From contig JAFKKG010000024.1 in the NCBI GenBank assembly GCA_017305715.1, forward strand, positions 1-64,000: DNA of 64,000 nucleotides, read 5' to 3'. How positions within the stretch are numbered: the stretch's first letter is position 1; each line of letters begins with the position of its first letter. This DNA is from Hyphomicrobiales bacterium (GTDB lineage Bacteria; Pseudomonadota; Alphaproteobacteria; Rhizobiales; Xanthobacteraceae). Shown here piece by piece: positions 46,211 through 55,009 of the stretch. The translations under genes and the position numbers were made by a program. The notes under the pieces were generated by a model, which was not told the DNA's origin, searched no databases, and saw nothing but the letters and a program-made list of their open reading frames with translations.

Positions 46211-47953
46211 ATGGCTGCGAACAAGCAGGATCAACGCCCGCCGGAAGTCGATGCTGACTTCGACGCCGTCATCGTCGGCGCCGGCTTTGCCGGCATGTAT
46301 ATGCTGCACCGCCTTCGCGGCCTCGGCTTTACGGCGCGGGTCTATGAGGCCGGGGGCGGCGTCGGCGGCACCTGGTACTGGAACCGCTATCCCGGCGCGC
46401 GCTGCGATGTCGAGAGCATGCAATATTCGTTCTCGTTCTCCGAAGAACTCGACCAGCAATGGGACTGGTCGGAGAAATACGCGCCGCAGCCGGAGATCCT
46501 GGCTTACGCCAACCATGTCGCCGACCGTTTTGACCTCCGCCAGCATATCCTGTTCGACACCCGCGTCACGGATGCGAGCTTCGACGAGACCGCAAAAGGC
46601 TGGCGCATCGAGACCGACCGCGGCGACAGGGTGTTCGCCAAATTTTGCATCATGGCGATCGGCTGCCTGTCGGCGGCGAACCATCCGCCCTTCAAGGGGC
46701 GCGAGGATTTCAAGGGACCCGTCTATCACACCGGCGAATGGCCGCATGACGGGGTCGATTTCACCGGGCTGCGCGTCGGCGTCATCGGCACGGGCTCCTC
46801 GGCGATCCAGTCGATCCCGATCATCGCCGGGCAGGCCACCTCGCTGACTGTGTTCCAGCGCACCGCGACCTATTCCGTCCCGGCCTGGAACGCAAAACTG
46901 ACGCCGGAGTATCGGCAGTCGATCAAGGCCGATTATCCGGCGCTGCGGGCCAAAGCGCGGGCGCGGCCGACCGGGTTCTATTTCCCCTTCAACATGAAGT
47001 CGGCGCTGGAGGCCACGCCCGAAGAGCGGGAGCGGCTCTATGAAGAGGCTTGGGAGCGCGGCGGGCTGCCGTTCCTCGGCGCCTTCGGCGACCTCCTGTT
47101 CGAGAAGGAAGCCAACGACACCATCGCCGAATTCGCGCGCAACAAGATCCGCGGCATCGTGAAGGATCCGCCGACCGCCGAGCTGCTGTGCCCGTCCAAC
47201 GTGTTCGGCTGCAAGCGGCTGTGCGTCGATACCGGCTATTTCGAAACCTACAATCTGCCGCATGTGAAACTGGTTGACGTGTCCAAAACGCCGATTGAGC
47301 GCTTCACGGCCGATGGCATCGAAGTCGGCGGCACCGAATACAAGTTCGACGCTATCGTCTCCGCCACCGGCTTTGCCGCGATGACCGGCTCGTTCGACAA
47401 GATCCGGATCACCGGCCGCAACGGGCAGACGCTGGCCGAAAAATGGCGCGCCGGCCCCCGCGCCTATCTCGGCGTGGCGACCTCAGGCTTTCCCAACCTG
47501 TTCACCATCACCGGCCCGGGCAGCCCGTCGGTGCTGGCGAGCATGATCCAGGCGATCGAGCAGCATGTCGACTGGATGGCCGACTGCATGGCGCATATCC
47601 GCGACATCGGGGCGGATACCATTGAGCCGATCGCGCACTATCAGGATGAATGGGTCGAGCACGTCAACGAGGTGTCGAAGATATCGCTGCGCTCGACCTG
47701 CAGCTCCTGGTATGTCGGCGCCAATATCCCCGGCCGCCCGCGCGTCTTCATGCCCTATATCGGCGGCTTCCCGGTCTATGTGCAGAAATGCAATGACGTC
47801 ATGAGCAACGGTTTTGAAGGTTTTGCGATCGACGGCGCCGAGCCACGCAACGAGGCGCCGCGCGTGCGGCTGACGGAGCGCTGGCGCGTGCCGCTCGATA
47901 TCGACGTCATCTCGCCCGCGGCTGTCGCCGCCCGGCGCGTGCCCGTGGTCTGA
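46211..47953 (+). CDS. Baeyer-Villiger flavin monooxygenase (cyclohexanone monooxygenase-like)
   Basis: A 580-residue type I BVMO. It has the N-terminal FAD motif GAGFAGMYMLHRL, the type I fingerprint FKGPVYHTGEWPHD (FxGxxxHxxxWP) near residue 167, and the NADPH motif GTGSSAIQSIPIIA. TWYWNRYPGARCDVESMQYSFSF is characteristic of cyclohexanone and phenylacetone monooxygenases. It inserts oxygen next to a ketone to make an ester or lactone, using NADPH and oxygen. It lies 162 bp downstream of the dihaem oxygenase-like gene on the same strand, so a joint role with ketone products is plausible. Confidence 0.92.
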   Translation: MAANKQDQRPPEVDADFDAVIVGAGFAGMYMLHRLRGLGFTARVYEAGGGVGGTWYWNRYPGARCDVESMQYSFSFSEELDQQWDWSEKYAPQPEILAYANHVADRFDLRQHILFDTRVTDASFDETAKGWRIETDRGDRVFAKFCIMAIGCLSAANHPPFKGREDFKGPVYHTGEWPHDGVDFTGLRVGVIGTGSSAIQSIPIIAGQATSLTVFQRTATYSVPAWNAKLTPEYRQSIKADYPALRAKARARPTGFYFPFNMKSALEATPEERERLYEEAWERGGLPFLGAFGDLLFEKEANDTIAEFARNKIRGIVKDPPTAELLCPSNVFGCKRLCVDTGYFETYNLPHVKLVDVSKTPIERFTADGIEVGGTEYKFDAIVSATGFAAMTGSFDKIRITGRNGQTLAEKWRAGPRAYLGVATSGFPNLFTITGPGSPSVLASMIQAIEQHVDWMADCMAHIRDIGADTIEPIAHYQDEWVEHVNEVSKISLRSTCSSWYVGANIPGRPRVFMPYIGGFPVYVQKCNDVMSNGFEGFAIDGAEPRNEAPRVRLTERWRVPLDIDVISPAAVAARRVPVV

Positions 47954-47976
47954 CGATACGGCGGATTTCGTGGCAG

Positions 47977-48297
47977 TCAGGCCGACGGCGTACGCAAACC
48001 CGGCTTTCGGACTTTCTGCTTGGCTTTGTCCCGGGCGACGAACAACGCACCCAGCTGGTTGCCGTTGACCCATGCCAGCTCGCAACGCCGAAAGACTTTC
48101 CCCGTCGTCGAAAGCGCCAGGAAAAACTCCTTGGTGATCGTCCGGTCGAGCGGTCGCTCGAGGGTCAGCTTCGCGCCCTTGGCGGAGACGTCCTCCATCG
48201 TCACGTCATGGCACCAGGTGCCATCAATCGCCATGATGCGAGCCGCCACGCCGCGCGCAAACACCACGCGATTGTCCTTTCGCTTTTCAATTCCCAT
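47977..48297 (-). CDS. PilZ-domain protein
   Basis: A 106-residue protein formed almost wholly of one PilZ domain. The c-di-GMP-binding motifs are RKDNR near the start (RxxxR) and DVSAKGAKL (DxSxxG). It is probably a small c-di-GMP receptor; the C-terminal tail is basic (KAKQKVRKPG). The ATG at 48297 has no clear Shine-Dalgarno sequence, and its leader is made of the 19-bp tandem repeats. A PAS-domain gene lies directly upstream on the same strand. Confidence 0.85.
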   Translation of the reverse strand: MGIEKRKDNRVVFARGVAARIMAIDGTWCHDVTMEDVSAKGAKLTLERPLDRTITKEFFLALSTTGKVFRRCELAWVNGNQLGALFVARDKAKQKVRKPGLRTPSA

Positions 48298-48299
48298 GA

Positions 48300-48377
48300 A
48301 TGACTTCAACCAATATGACTTGTTTCAACTAATATGACTTGTTTGAACTAGCATGACTTGTTTCAATTAACATGACG
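48300..48377. repeat. Tandem 19-bp repeats between PAS and PilZ genes
   Basis: Three full units of 19 bases (48315, 48334 and 48353; consensus ATGACTTGTTTCAACTAAT) are flanked by partial units on both sides. Each carries TTGTTTCAA, a small dyad. They form the leader of the PilZ gene and run into the last codons of the PAS gene, whose TGA stop (48363-48365) lies inside the third unit. Confidence 0.8.
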
Positions 48378-48992
48378 TGCTGCGGCCTCCGGCACGCCTG
48401 AATAGCCTTCAGCCGTTTGCGGCATTGATACCGCCCGCCGTTTCGCGAAGCCGGAGGTCATCCTGCCCGCCAGCGTCACCTCCGTATGCAGTTCAAAGCG
48501 GCGGAGAATGCTTTTCCGTTTGAATTCTCCTTCGAGGCTTATCAGTTGCAGGGAGGCAATGATCTGCTCGACCCGACCACCGCGGCCCAGCAGCGGCAAC
48601 AGCCGCTCGCAGTCCACGCGGTTGCCATTAGGGTCTTCCGTGGTGAAGACGGGATAGATTGCGCAACCGGTGTCGGCCCATTCGTTGGCCGAATCAAGCG
48701 CAAAACTCCTGGTGAATTCGGGAGCGACCTCGTCCATGGTCTTTCCCTGCCACGCCCAGTTGAAAATTTCAGTGACGCTGTTGCCCGGGTAGAGCGTACG
48801 AAAGCGGCGCGCTGCGCCGCCCTCCTCGATCGTCCACACCACAAATTGCTTCGGGTCATGCATCCGCGAGCCGAACCGGAAATCTTCCAGCGAAGGAAAA
48901 TCGCGATCGCGCGACAATCGGTCCGAGAGCAACAAGAGCGCGCGCTGGCTGATCGACTTGATCGAGTGGGCCGGGACATCCTCGAATTTCAT
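48363..48992 (-). CDS. PAS-domain protein (PAS_5 type)
   Basis: A 209-residue soluble protein. Residues about 15-150 resemble the PAS_5 domain common in alphaproteobacteria (LLLLSDRLSRDRDFPSLEDF, FVVWTIEEGGAARRFRTLYPG). The C-terminus has a PilZ-like look (KRKSILRRFELHTEVTLAGRM) but no clear motif. It may sense a small ligand or serve in signalling. It shares strand and spacing with the PilZ gene, from which the 19-bp repeats separate it. The C-terminal end may have been altered by the repeat. Confidence 0.68.
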   Translation of the reverse strand: MKFEDVPAHSIKSISQRALLLLSDRLSRDRDFPSLEDFRFGSRMHDPKQFVVWTIEEGGAARRFRTLYPGNSVTEIFNWAWQGKTMDEVAPEFTRSFALDSANEWADTGCAIYPVFTTEDPNGNRVDCERLLPLLGRGGRVEQIIASLQLISLEGEFKRKSILRRFELHTEVTLAGRMTSGFAKRRAVSMPQTAEGYSGVPEAAARHVN

Positions 48993-49157
48993 TCAGCCCT
49001 CGCGATCGCGACAAGCCTATATGTCGCCCCTGACGTGAAAGGAGCCTGAATTGAAATATCGGAGATTCGGCAGCGGAACGATTGTTGGGCTGGCCGAGTG
49101 TCGCCCCCTCCCGGGACGCGACATCTTTAGAAAAAATTAATCCTGGTAATCGACGGT

Positions 49158-50156
49158 GTGTGGTGGCAGGCCCCGGTGCGGAAGCCCGCTGAAACCGGAT
49201 TTCGAATGCTGTTCGAGGGGCTTTCATCGTCGGCGGCGCTGACCGTGACCCGTTTCACGGATATCGACCGTTTTTGCTCAACCGAGGTCGTCGGCGGGGC
49301 ACGCATCATACCGCTACGGTTGAAAGCGTTCTCCGCTGCACGCGCCAGTCTTGTGCTGCCGTCCTGCCAATTGGTCCTGCTGCAATCGTTTCCCAGGATC
49401 ATGGATGCCGGGCTGGAGACCTCGGGCGCATTCGCCGTCGTTCCCATGATCGGAAGCAACGAAGCAATCGTCAACGGCGTCGCGATCGATAGCCGTTCGC
49501 TGATGTTCCTGCGCGGCAGAGATACCGGCCGGATCGTCGAACCGCACGGCAATCTGTATGTCATCGTCAATTTCAATGCGCCGATGTCCGGGCGCGGCTG
49601 GCCCGACGTGGAAAACAGGTTTCATCTGTTCAAGGCCGAAACGGCCGCCATGGCGGATCTGAGGCGAACGATACTCGGCCTGTTCCGCTCCGTCTCCGCG
49701 CTTCCGGCGCGCCTTGATGTGTACGGCGTCGCGAGAGCGATGGAGGAGTCCCTGACGTCGGCATTGGATGCCGTGTTTGCGGGAGTGGCCCCGGTGTCGC
49801 AGGCCGGACAGCTCTCGCTCCATCGCTATGCCCGGATCGTGACGGCGCTCGACGAGGTTCTGACGCTGAACCCGGCTGCCGTTCATTACAGCGAAGAACT
49901 CGCGCAGCATTGCGGCGTGTCGGTCCGTACGCTTCAAACCGCCATCATGACGATTCGCGGAATGAGTCTCCACCATTACCTTCGTCACCGGCGCCTATGG
50001 ACTGTCCGGCAGCGACTGATGGTTGGCGGTCCCGGATTGACCGTCAAGGCGTGCGCGCTCGCCAATGGTTTCTGGCACCTTGGCGAATTTGCCGCAGCCT
50101 ACCGCGCAGCATTCGCCGAAACGGCCGCGGAAACCCTGGCGAGGACGCAGCACTGA
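49158..50156 (+). CDS. AraC-family transcriptional regulator
   Basis: Up to 332 residues from GTG at 49158; an ATG at 49206 gives 316. The C-terminal third has the two helix-turn-helix units of the AraC family (ELAQHCGVSVRTLQTAIMTIRGMSLHHYLRHRRL, then VKACALANGFWHLGEFAAAYRAAFAE). The N-terminal part is like AraC-binding-type domains in OruR/EutR-like proteins. The effector is unknown. It is divergent from the PAS gene. Confidence 0.85.
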   Translation: MWWQAPVRKPAETGFRMLFEGLSSSAALTVTRFTDIDRFCSTEVVGGARIIPLRLKAFSAARASLVLPSCQLVLLQSFPRIMDAGLETSGAFAVVPMIGSNEAIVNGVAIDSRSLMFLRGRDTGRIVEPHGNLYVIVNFNAPMSGRGWPDVENRFHLFKAETAAMADLRRTILGLFRSVSALPARLDVYGVARAMEESLTSALDAVFAGVAPVSQAGQLSLHRYARIVTALDEVLTLNPAAVHYSEELAQHCGVSVRTLQTAIMTIRGMSLHHYLRHRRLWTVRQRLMVGGPGLTVKACALANGFWHLGEFAAAYRAAFAETAAETLARTQH

Positions 50157-50180
50157 AATCAGATCGCTCACCGCGCGTGA

Positions 50181-50411
50181 CTATCTGGAGACCACGAGCC
50201 GCAACCGCGGTTTGATCGTCTCGCTCAATGTGGCGTCGAGTTCGCGGACACGCGGATCTTCCGAGCGCGCGGCACATGCGGAAAAATGATTGACCGAACG
50301 CACCAGGGCGCGCCGCTCGTCGTCTCGTTTCGTCACGTGCGGGTTGGACAGCTTCAGCACCATCTGTCCGAGTTGAACCAGCACCTCGTCGATCGCGGCA
50401 ACTTCCTTCAT
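50181..50411 (-). CDS. Small conserved hypothetical protein
   Basis: A 76-residue helical protein starting MKEVAAIDEVLVQLGQMVLK. It has no signal peptide or recognised domain; the middle is rich in charged residues (KRDDERRALVRS) and the end is basic. AGGAGACACGTG before the ATG at 50411 supports the start. It converges with the AraC gene. Confidence 0.6.
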   Translation of the reverse strand: MKEVAAIDEVLVQLGQMVLKLSNPHVTKRDDERRALVRSVNHFSACAARSEDPRVRELDATLSETIKPRLRLVVSR

Positions 50412-50705
50412 CACGTGTCTCCTTTCAGAGGAGCAATGAACGGCCCGGCCTTCCGTTCCCCCTACATTCGGGCTTGCCGGGTAACCCGGCGTAAACGGCA
50501 ACCAAAGCCGCCGCGATACCGTTTAAACGTCGATTGATGCAATTCTTATCAATTTGGTGACCTTTGCGTTGTGCGCGTGCCATGCTGCATCGCCAGAAGA
50601 ATCAGGACGGCAGATTTGCGTCATGCGGCCATGCAACGAGACGGAATTGCAGCGGCCCGGTGCACGACCTATGGTGCAGGCGTCATCCCGCATGAGGCCG
50701 CCTGC

Positions 50706-51668
50706 ATGGTTACGCCGCTCGATCCGATCATCGCCCAGATCATTCCGCTGTTGCCGCTGCGCGATCCCACGACGATGACGCCGCAGAGCGCGCGCGATGC
50801 GCTGCGCGCACTGGCCGATTCCCGGGCCGCGGTGCCGCCGCCTCCGGTTGCGAGCGCAGAAAATATCAAGGTGAAGGGCGCGGCCGGCTTCCTCGCCGCG
50901 CGGGTCTACCGCAACACGAACGAGAAATCGCCGACGGTGGTGTTTTTCCATGGCGGCGGCTGGGTCGCCGGCGATCTCGAAACCCATGACCGGCAGGCGC
51001 GCCTGCTCGCGATCGAAACCGGCGCCGCGGTGATTTCGGTCGACTACCGGCGCCCGCCCGAAGTGCGTTTTCCCGGCGCGTTCGAGGATGCCTTTGCCGC
51101 CACGCGGGATATCGTCGATCGCATCGCCGAGTTCGGCGGCGACGCAAAACGCGTCGGCGTTGCCGGCGACAGCGCCGGCGGCAATCTCGCCGCCGTGACC
51201 GCGATTGCCTGCCGCGACGCCGGCATCAGGCTCGCGGCGCAATTGCTGGTCTATCCCGTCACGGATGCTTTCGGCAATTTCGCCGACGCCAAGGAAAACG
51301 CACGCTTCCCGTCCCGCGCGGAAAACGCCGAGGGCTATTTTCTGTCGCGCGCGGTCATGGAGTGGTTCTGCGGCCATTACCTGGCCAGCACCGCCGACGG
51401 CGCCGACTGGCGGGTGTCGCCATTGCGCGCCAAGAGTCTCGCCGGGCTGGCGCCGGCGGTGGTCACCACGGCGTGGTTCGATCCGCTGCGCGACGAAGGC
51501 AAGGCCTATGCGGATGCACTCATCGCCGCCGGCGTTGCCACCAAATATTATGACGGCCCGGGCCTGATCCATGGCTATTTCGGGCTCGGCGAAGCTTCCG
51601 AGAGCGCCAAACGCGAGGCGCAGCGCGCCCGTGCCGATTTCAGGGCGTTGCTGGCGGCAGGGGCTTGA
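50706..51668 (+). CDS. Alpha/beta hydrolase of the hormone-sensitive-lipase family
   Basis: A 320-residue esterase. The HSL oxyanion motif HGGGW, nucleophile GDSAGG, the acidic residue in WFDPLRDEG and the histidine in LIHGYFG make a complete catalytic triad. It hydrolyses short-chain acyl esters or related carboxylic esters in the cytoplasm. The ATG at 50706 gives a typical HSL N-terminus; no signal peptide is present. It is followed at 128 bp by a second serine hydrolase. Confidence 0.9.
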   Translation: MVTPLDPIIAQIIPLLPLRDPTTMTPQSARDALRALADSRAAVPPPPVASAENIKVKGAAGFLAARVYRNTNEKSPTVVFFHGGGWVAGDLETHDRQARLLAIETGAAVISVDYRRPPEVRFPGAFEDAFAATRDIVDRIAEFGGDAKRVGVAGDSAGGNLAAVTAIACRDAGIRLAAQLLVYPVTDAFGNFADAKENARFPSRAENAEGYFLSRAVMEWFCGHYLASTADGADWRVSPLRAKSLAGLAPAVVTTAWFDPLRDEGKAYADALIAAGVATKYYDGPGLIHGYFGLGEASESAKREAQRARADFRALLAAGA

Positions 51669-51795
51669 ACGCTGCAGGCTTTTTGAGCACTGCAAGTCTT
51701 GTCAGGGTCATCGAGCTGGGCGACACTCCTCGATCATCGGCCGCCAGAAGTGGCCGGATCGATCGGACGCCAAGATCCGATCCGGGAGGATAGAC

Positions 51796-53079
51796 ATGCT
51801 CGCATCCATCCGCTTGCGCGGCGTTGCCATCGCCGCAACATTGTTGCTGACCGGCTCGGTTGCTTTCGCCGAAGGTCCGATCACCGCCAAACCGGAAGAA
51901 ACAGGCTTTTCGAGCGCCGGGCTAGCCCGCATCGACGCCTATCTCAAGAACGAGATTGCCACGGACAAGATTCCCGGCGCGATCATGATGATCCAGCGCA
52001 ACGGGAAGACCGCCTATTTCAACAGTTTTGGCGTTCGCGACCCCGGCACCAAGGCGCCGATGACGCCGGACACCATCTTCCGCATCTATTCGATGTCGAA
52101 GCCGATCACCACGGTGGCGGCGATGATGCTGGTCGAAGAGGGCAAGCTGCAACTCGACGACCCGCTGTCGAAATACATCCCGGCGTTCGCGGATGTGAAG
52201 GTCGGCGTCGAGAAGAAGGGTGAGGACGGAAAGGTCAGCCTCGATCTGGTTCCGGTCAGGCGCCCGATCACGATCCAGGATTTGATGCGTCACACCTCCG
52301 GGCTCACGTATGGCTTCTTCGGCGAAGGCGCCGTCAAGAAACTCTATGTCGAGGCCAATTTGGGAGAAGGCGATCCCGACAATGCCCTGTTTGCCGAACG
52401 GCTGGCCAAACTGCCGCTGGCCTATCAGCCCGGCACGACATGGGATTACAGCCAGTCGACCGATATCCTCGGCCGCGTGGTGGAAGTGGTCTCCGGCAAA
52501 TCGCTTTATCAATTCGAGAAGGAGCGGCTGCTCGATCCGCTCGGCATGACCAATACCAGCTTCTACGTCACCGATACGGCGAAGCAAGCGCTGATCGCCG
52601 AGCCCTTTCCGAACGATCGCAAGATCGGTGCCGGTGCGGAAATGGCCGATCCGCGCATCGCGCGAAAATACGAGTCCGGTGGCGGCGGCATGATGTCGAC
52701 CATCGGCGACTATGCGCGTTTCGCCGCAATGCTGGCCAATGGCGGCACGCTCGACGGCAAACGATATCTCAGCCCGAAAACCATCGCCTATATGGGCTCG
52801 AACCATATCGGGCCGGGGTCGGGCGTGTCCCCGGGTCCGTATTATCTCCCGGGAGCCGGCTTCGGATTTGGGCTCGGCTTTGCCGTGCGCACCGACGCCG
52901 GGGTCAGTCCGGTCGAGGGATCGGTCGGCGAGATGAACTGGTCGGGCGCCGGTGGCACGACATTCTGGGTCGACCCGAAGGAAAACATGTTCGTCGTCTT
53001 CATGGCGCAAACGGTCTCGCAGCGGGGCAGGCTTCGGGTCGCCCTGAAAAATATCGTCTACGGCGCGTTTGACAAATGA
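51796..53079 (+). CDS. Serine hydrolase of the beta-lactamase (class C)/esterase family
   Basis: A 427-residue exported protein. A signal peptide ([18 protein letters not shown]) precedes the beta-lactamase fold with SxxK in IYSMSKPIT, the tyrosine motif YSQS in TWDYSQSTD, and a C-terminal [10 protein letters not shown] in place of KTG. These are as in EstB-type esterases and D-aminopeptidases rather than true AmpC. It likely cleaves esters or amides in the periplasm. GGGAGGATAGAC fixes the ATG at 51796. Confidence 0.89.
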   Translation: MLASIRLRGVAIAATLLLTGSVAFAEGPITAKPEETGFSSAGLARIDAYLKNEIATDKIPGAIMMIQRNGKTAYFNSFGVRDPGTKAPMTPDTIFRIYSMSKPITTVAAMMLVEEGKLQLDDPLSKYIPAFADVKVGVEKKGEDGKVSLDLVPVRRPITIQDLMRHTSGLTYGFFGEGAVKKLYVEANLGEGDPDNALFAERLAKLPLAYQPGTTWDYSQSTDILGRVVEVVSGKSLYQFEKERLLDPLGMTNTSFYVTDTAKQALIAEPFPNDRKIGAGAEMADPRIARKYESGGGGMMSTIGDYARFAAMLANGGTLDGKRYLSPKTIAYMGSNHIGPGSGVSPGPYYLPGAGFGFGLGFAVRTDAGVSPVEGSVGEMNWSGAGGTTFWVDPKENMFVVFMAQTVSQRGRLRVALKNIVYGAFDK

Positions 53080-53232
53080 GGGATTGAAGTAGCGCCGCCG
53101 TCACCCCCTGGACGAACTCACTGCCGCCGCGATTTCCGGCGCCCCACTCCAATTGCATCTATCGCCGCGATGACGCCTCGCCGATCTGCTGACGTTTCTC
53201 GAAAGCATTCGGCTGATGCGGGCCGGGAGACC

Positions 53233-53283
53233 TCATTCGAGTACGAGCATGTGGTCCAGCTCCGTGGTGATGATATGGGGCAT
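53233..53283 (-). CDS. Candidate 16-residue micro-ORF
   Basis: The peptide would be MPHIITTELDHMLVLE. GGGAGAG lies 7 bases before the ATG, among the best ribosome sites in the region. No family is recognised; it lacks the Glu-x3-Tyr pattern of PqqA. It could be a leader peptide, a small functional peptide or chance. Confidence 0.3.
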   Translation of the reverse strand: MPHIITTELDHMLVLE

Positions 53284-53389
53284 GTTGTTGCTCTCCCTTT
53301 GGGTTGTGGGGCCGGAGCGAGAACACACCCGAACAGGAAATCGTAATTTTGTCGCTTGGTTGGAAAATAATTTTCATACGCATGTAACC

Positions 53390-53410
53390 GGGTAGTCCCT
53401 TTGGCTACCC
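53390..53410. terminator. Stem-loop GGGTAG/CTACCC
   Basis: Perfect 6-bp arms GGGTAG and CTACCC with a 9-base loop overlap the stop codon of the weak hypothetical frame at 53405. No T run follows. It could be an operator or an attenuator ahead of the micro-ORF. Confidence 0.35.
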
Positions 53411-53665
53411 CCGCAGCCCGCACACTCTCTGCCCGCCAAAGCACGGGGCATCCTGCCAGCAACCGGTCGATTTGCTTTCGGCGAGCTTTCCGCCGCCGAC
53501 CTCGGAAACGCAGGAAGGGTTGGGCATGCTACGGCGGCGGGTGACGCATAGCTGATAGGAGGCCGAGCAATCAGTCAAAATGACCGCAGGATTGAGCGCC
53601 ACGCTTTCATCATCGGTAGTGAGGATATCGACATCAGGGCAGACCTTGCGGAAGCTGCTCAGCAT
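53405..53665 (-). CDS. Hypothetical cysteine-rich protein (weak)
   Basis: From ATG 53665 the product would have 86 residues with six cysteines (KVCPDVDIL, TDCSASYQLC, SCVSE, GCWQDAPCF) and no signal peptide. Codon third positions are moderately GC-rich, which gives some support. No clear ribosome site and no recognised family; it may be a remnant of a longer gene. Confidence 0.3.
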   Translation of the reverse strand: MLSSFRKVCPDVDILTTDDESVALNPAVILTDCSASYQLCVTRRRSMPNPSCVSEVGGGKLAESKSTGCWQDAPCFGGQRVCGLRG

Positions 53666-53986
53666 CACCCGAAGATTATGAAGCGCGGGCTGCTCGCCGC
53701 CCGCGGGATTCAACTGCCCTTCGCCTTGCGACCGCGCGTCTTTTGTTTTGCCGGCACTACGAGCGCACCTCCTTCTGGTCACCACCAATCTCGCGCTCGG
53801 TGAATGGCCCGGCGTTCGGCGATACCAAGATGACGACCGCGCCGCTCGACCGCCTAACTCACCACTGCGACATCGCGGAAACCGGCAACGAAAACTGGCG
53901 ATTCAAAAGCCGCGACGACGATCAAGCAGTCCGGGCTCGCCACGTCTCCGCAACCCCTTGCCGCGAAGGCAGGAAAGTCCAGCGCT

Positions 53987-54961
53987 CTAGGCGCCCCAGA
54001 CATCCCGCAGAACCGAAAGCCAATTCGCGCCTATCACGCGTTCGATTCTGGCCGGGCTCCAACCGCGCCGCTCCATCGCCGCCGTCAGATTTGGCCACTC
54101 ACCGATCGTGCGCAGCCCTTCCGGATTGATGACGTCGCCAAAATCAGTCAGCCTGCGGCCATATCCCTTGTCGTGCGTGATCCAGTCGAAGAACGGTTTT
54201 CCGTAGCCCTGCGTGAAGTCAGTTCCTATGCCCACACGTTCGTCGCCGCAGATGTTGATCACGTATTCGATGGCTTCGACATAATCGTCGACGTTGGATT
54301 GCGCGCCGCGCTTCAGGAACGGCGGGAACATCGTAACGCCGACGAAGCCGCCGCGATCCACGATGAACTTCAGCTGCTCGTCGCTCTTGTTGCGCGGGTG
54401 GGACTTGAGGCCGGCCGGCAAGCAATGGGAATAGGCCACGGGCTTTTTCGAATGGAGAATGACGTCCTTGCTCGTCTCGGGACCGACATGCGAAAGGTCG
54501 CACATGATGCCCAGCCGGTTCATCTCTGCGACAACCTCGCGCCCGAAATCGGAAAGACCGCCGTCCTTCTCGTAGCACCCGGTGCCGACGAGGTTCTGCG
54601 TATTGTAGGCCATCTGAACGATGCCGACCCCGAGCTCCTTGAACAGACCGAGATATCCGATCTGATCCTCAATCCCGGTGACGTTCTGCCAGCCGAGAAT
54701 GATACCGGTCTTGCCTTCCTTCTTGGCTTCGACGATGTCTCGGGTCGTATACACCTGCTTGATCAGATTGCCATGCTCGCGAAACCACTGTTTCCAGCGC
54801 ATGACGTTGCGCATCGTTTCGGTGAAGCCCTCCCAGATGCAGCATGTGCAGTTCGCCGCGGTCAGCCCGCCCTTTCGCATGTCTTCGAAGACTTCCCGAC
54901 CGAAATTCGACACGATGAGACCATCGATGACGATCGACCGCTCATGCAACCCTGAAGACAT
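53987..54961 (-). CDS. Divergent membrane-dipeptidase (M19) family protein
   Basis: A 324-residue protein. The central and C-terminal parts match M19 dipeptidases: MCDLSHVGPETSKDV, YSHCLPAGLKSHPRN, RGGFVGVTMFPPFL and GIGTDF. The N-terminal HxD metal site, normally in DGHND, is replaced by IDGLIVSNFG, and the bridging glutamate region reads LGWQNV. It may thus bind metal differently or have lost dipeptidase activity. It is the last gene of a minus-strand operon with a polyamine-type ABC transporter 48 bp upstream, suggesting it acts on the imported compound. Confidence 0.8.
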   Translation of the reverse strand: MSSGLHERSIVIDGLIVSNFGREVFEDMRKGGLTAANCTCCIWEGFTETMRNVMRWKQWFREHGNLIKQVYTTRDIVEAKKEGKTGIILGWQNVTGIEDQIGYLGLFKELGVGIVQMAYNTQNLVGTGCYEKDGGLSDFGREVVAEMNRLGIMCDLSHVGPETSKDVILHSKKPVAYSHCLPAGLKSHPRNKSDEQLKFIVDRGGFVGVTMFPPFLKRGAQSNVDDYVEAIEYVINICGDERVGIGTDFTQGYGKPFFDWITHDKGYGRRLTDFGDVINPEGLRTIGEWPNLTAAMERRGWSPARIERVIGANWLSVLRDVWGA

Positions 54962-55009
54962 GAATCCAACTCCCTCTGCGCAGGGCCGCCGGCCCCGAAA
55001 CGCCCCAAA

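Larger units (their letters stand above)
53080..53986. other. 907-bp gap with low coding support
   Basis: Between the serine hydrolase and dipeptidase genes no well-supported full-length gene is found. It contains a 16-codon micro-ORF with a strong ribosome site (53233-53283), a stem-loop (53390-53410) and one weak hypothetical reading frame (53405-53665). Base use is less regular than in the flanking genes, which suggests decayed or regulatory DNA. Confidence 0.45.

Noticed and set aside
44954-47263. 769-codon open frame on the minus strand over the cytochrome and BVMO genes
   Set aside because: Antisense of two convincing genes; no start site signal, no domain and biased composition.
48486-49049. 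187-codon plus-strand frame over the PAS gene
   Set aside because: The minus strand gene matches a PAS_5 protein and has the better composition; the plus frame shows no known fold.
53743-54129. Plus-strand frame before the dipeptidase
   Set aside because: No ribosome site, no motif and overlaps the end of the dipeptidase gene on the other strand.
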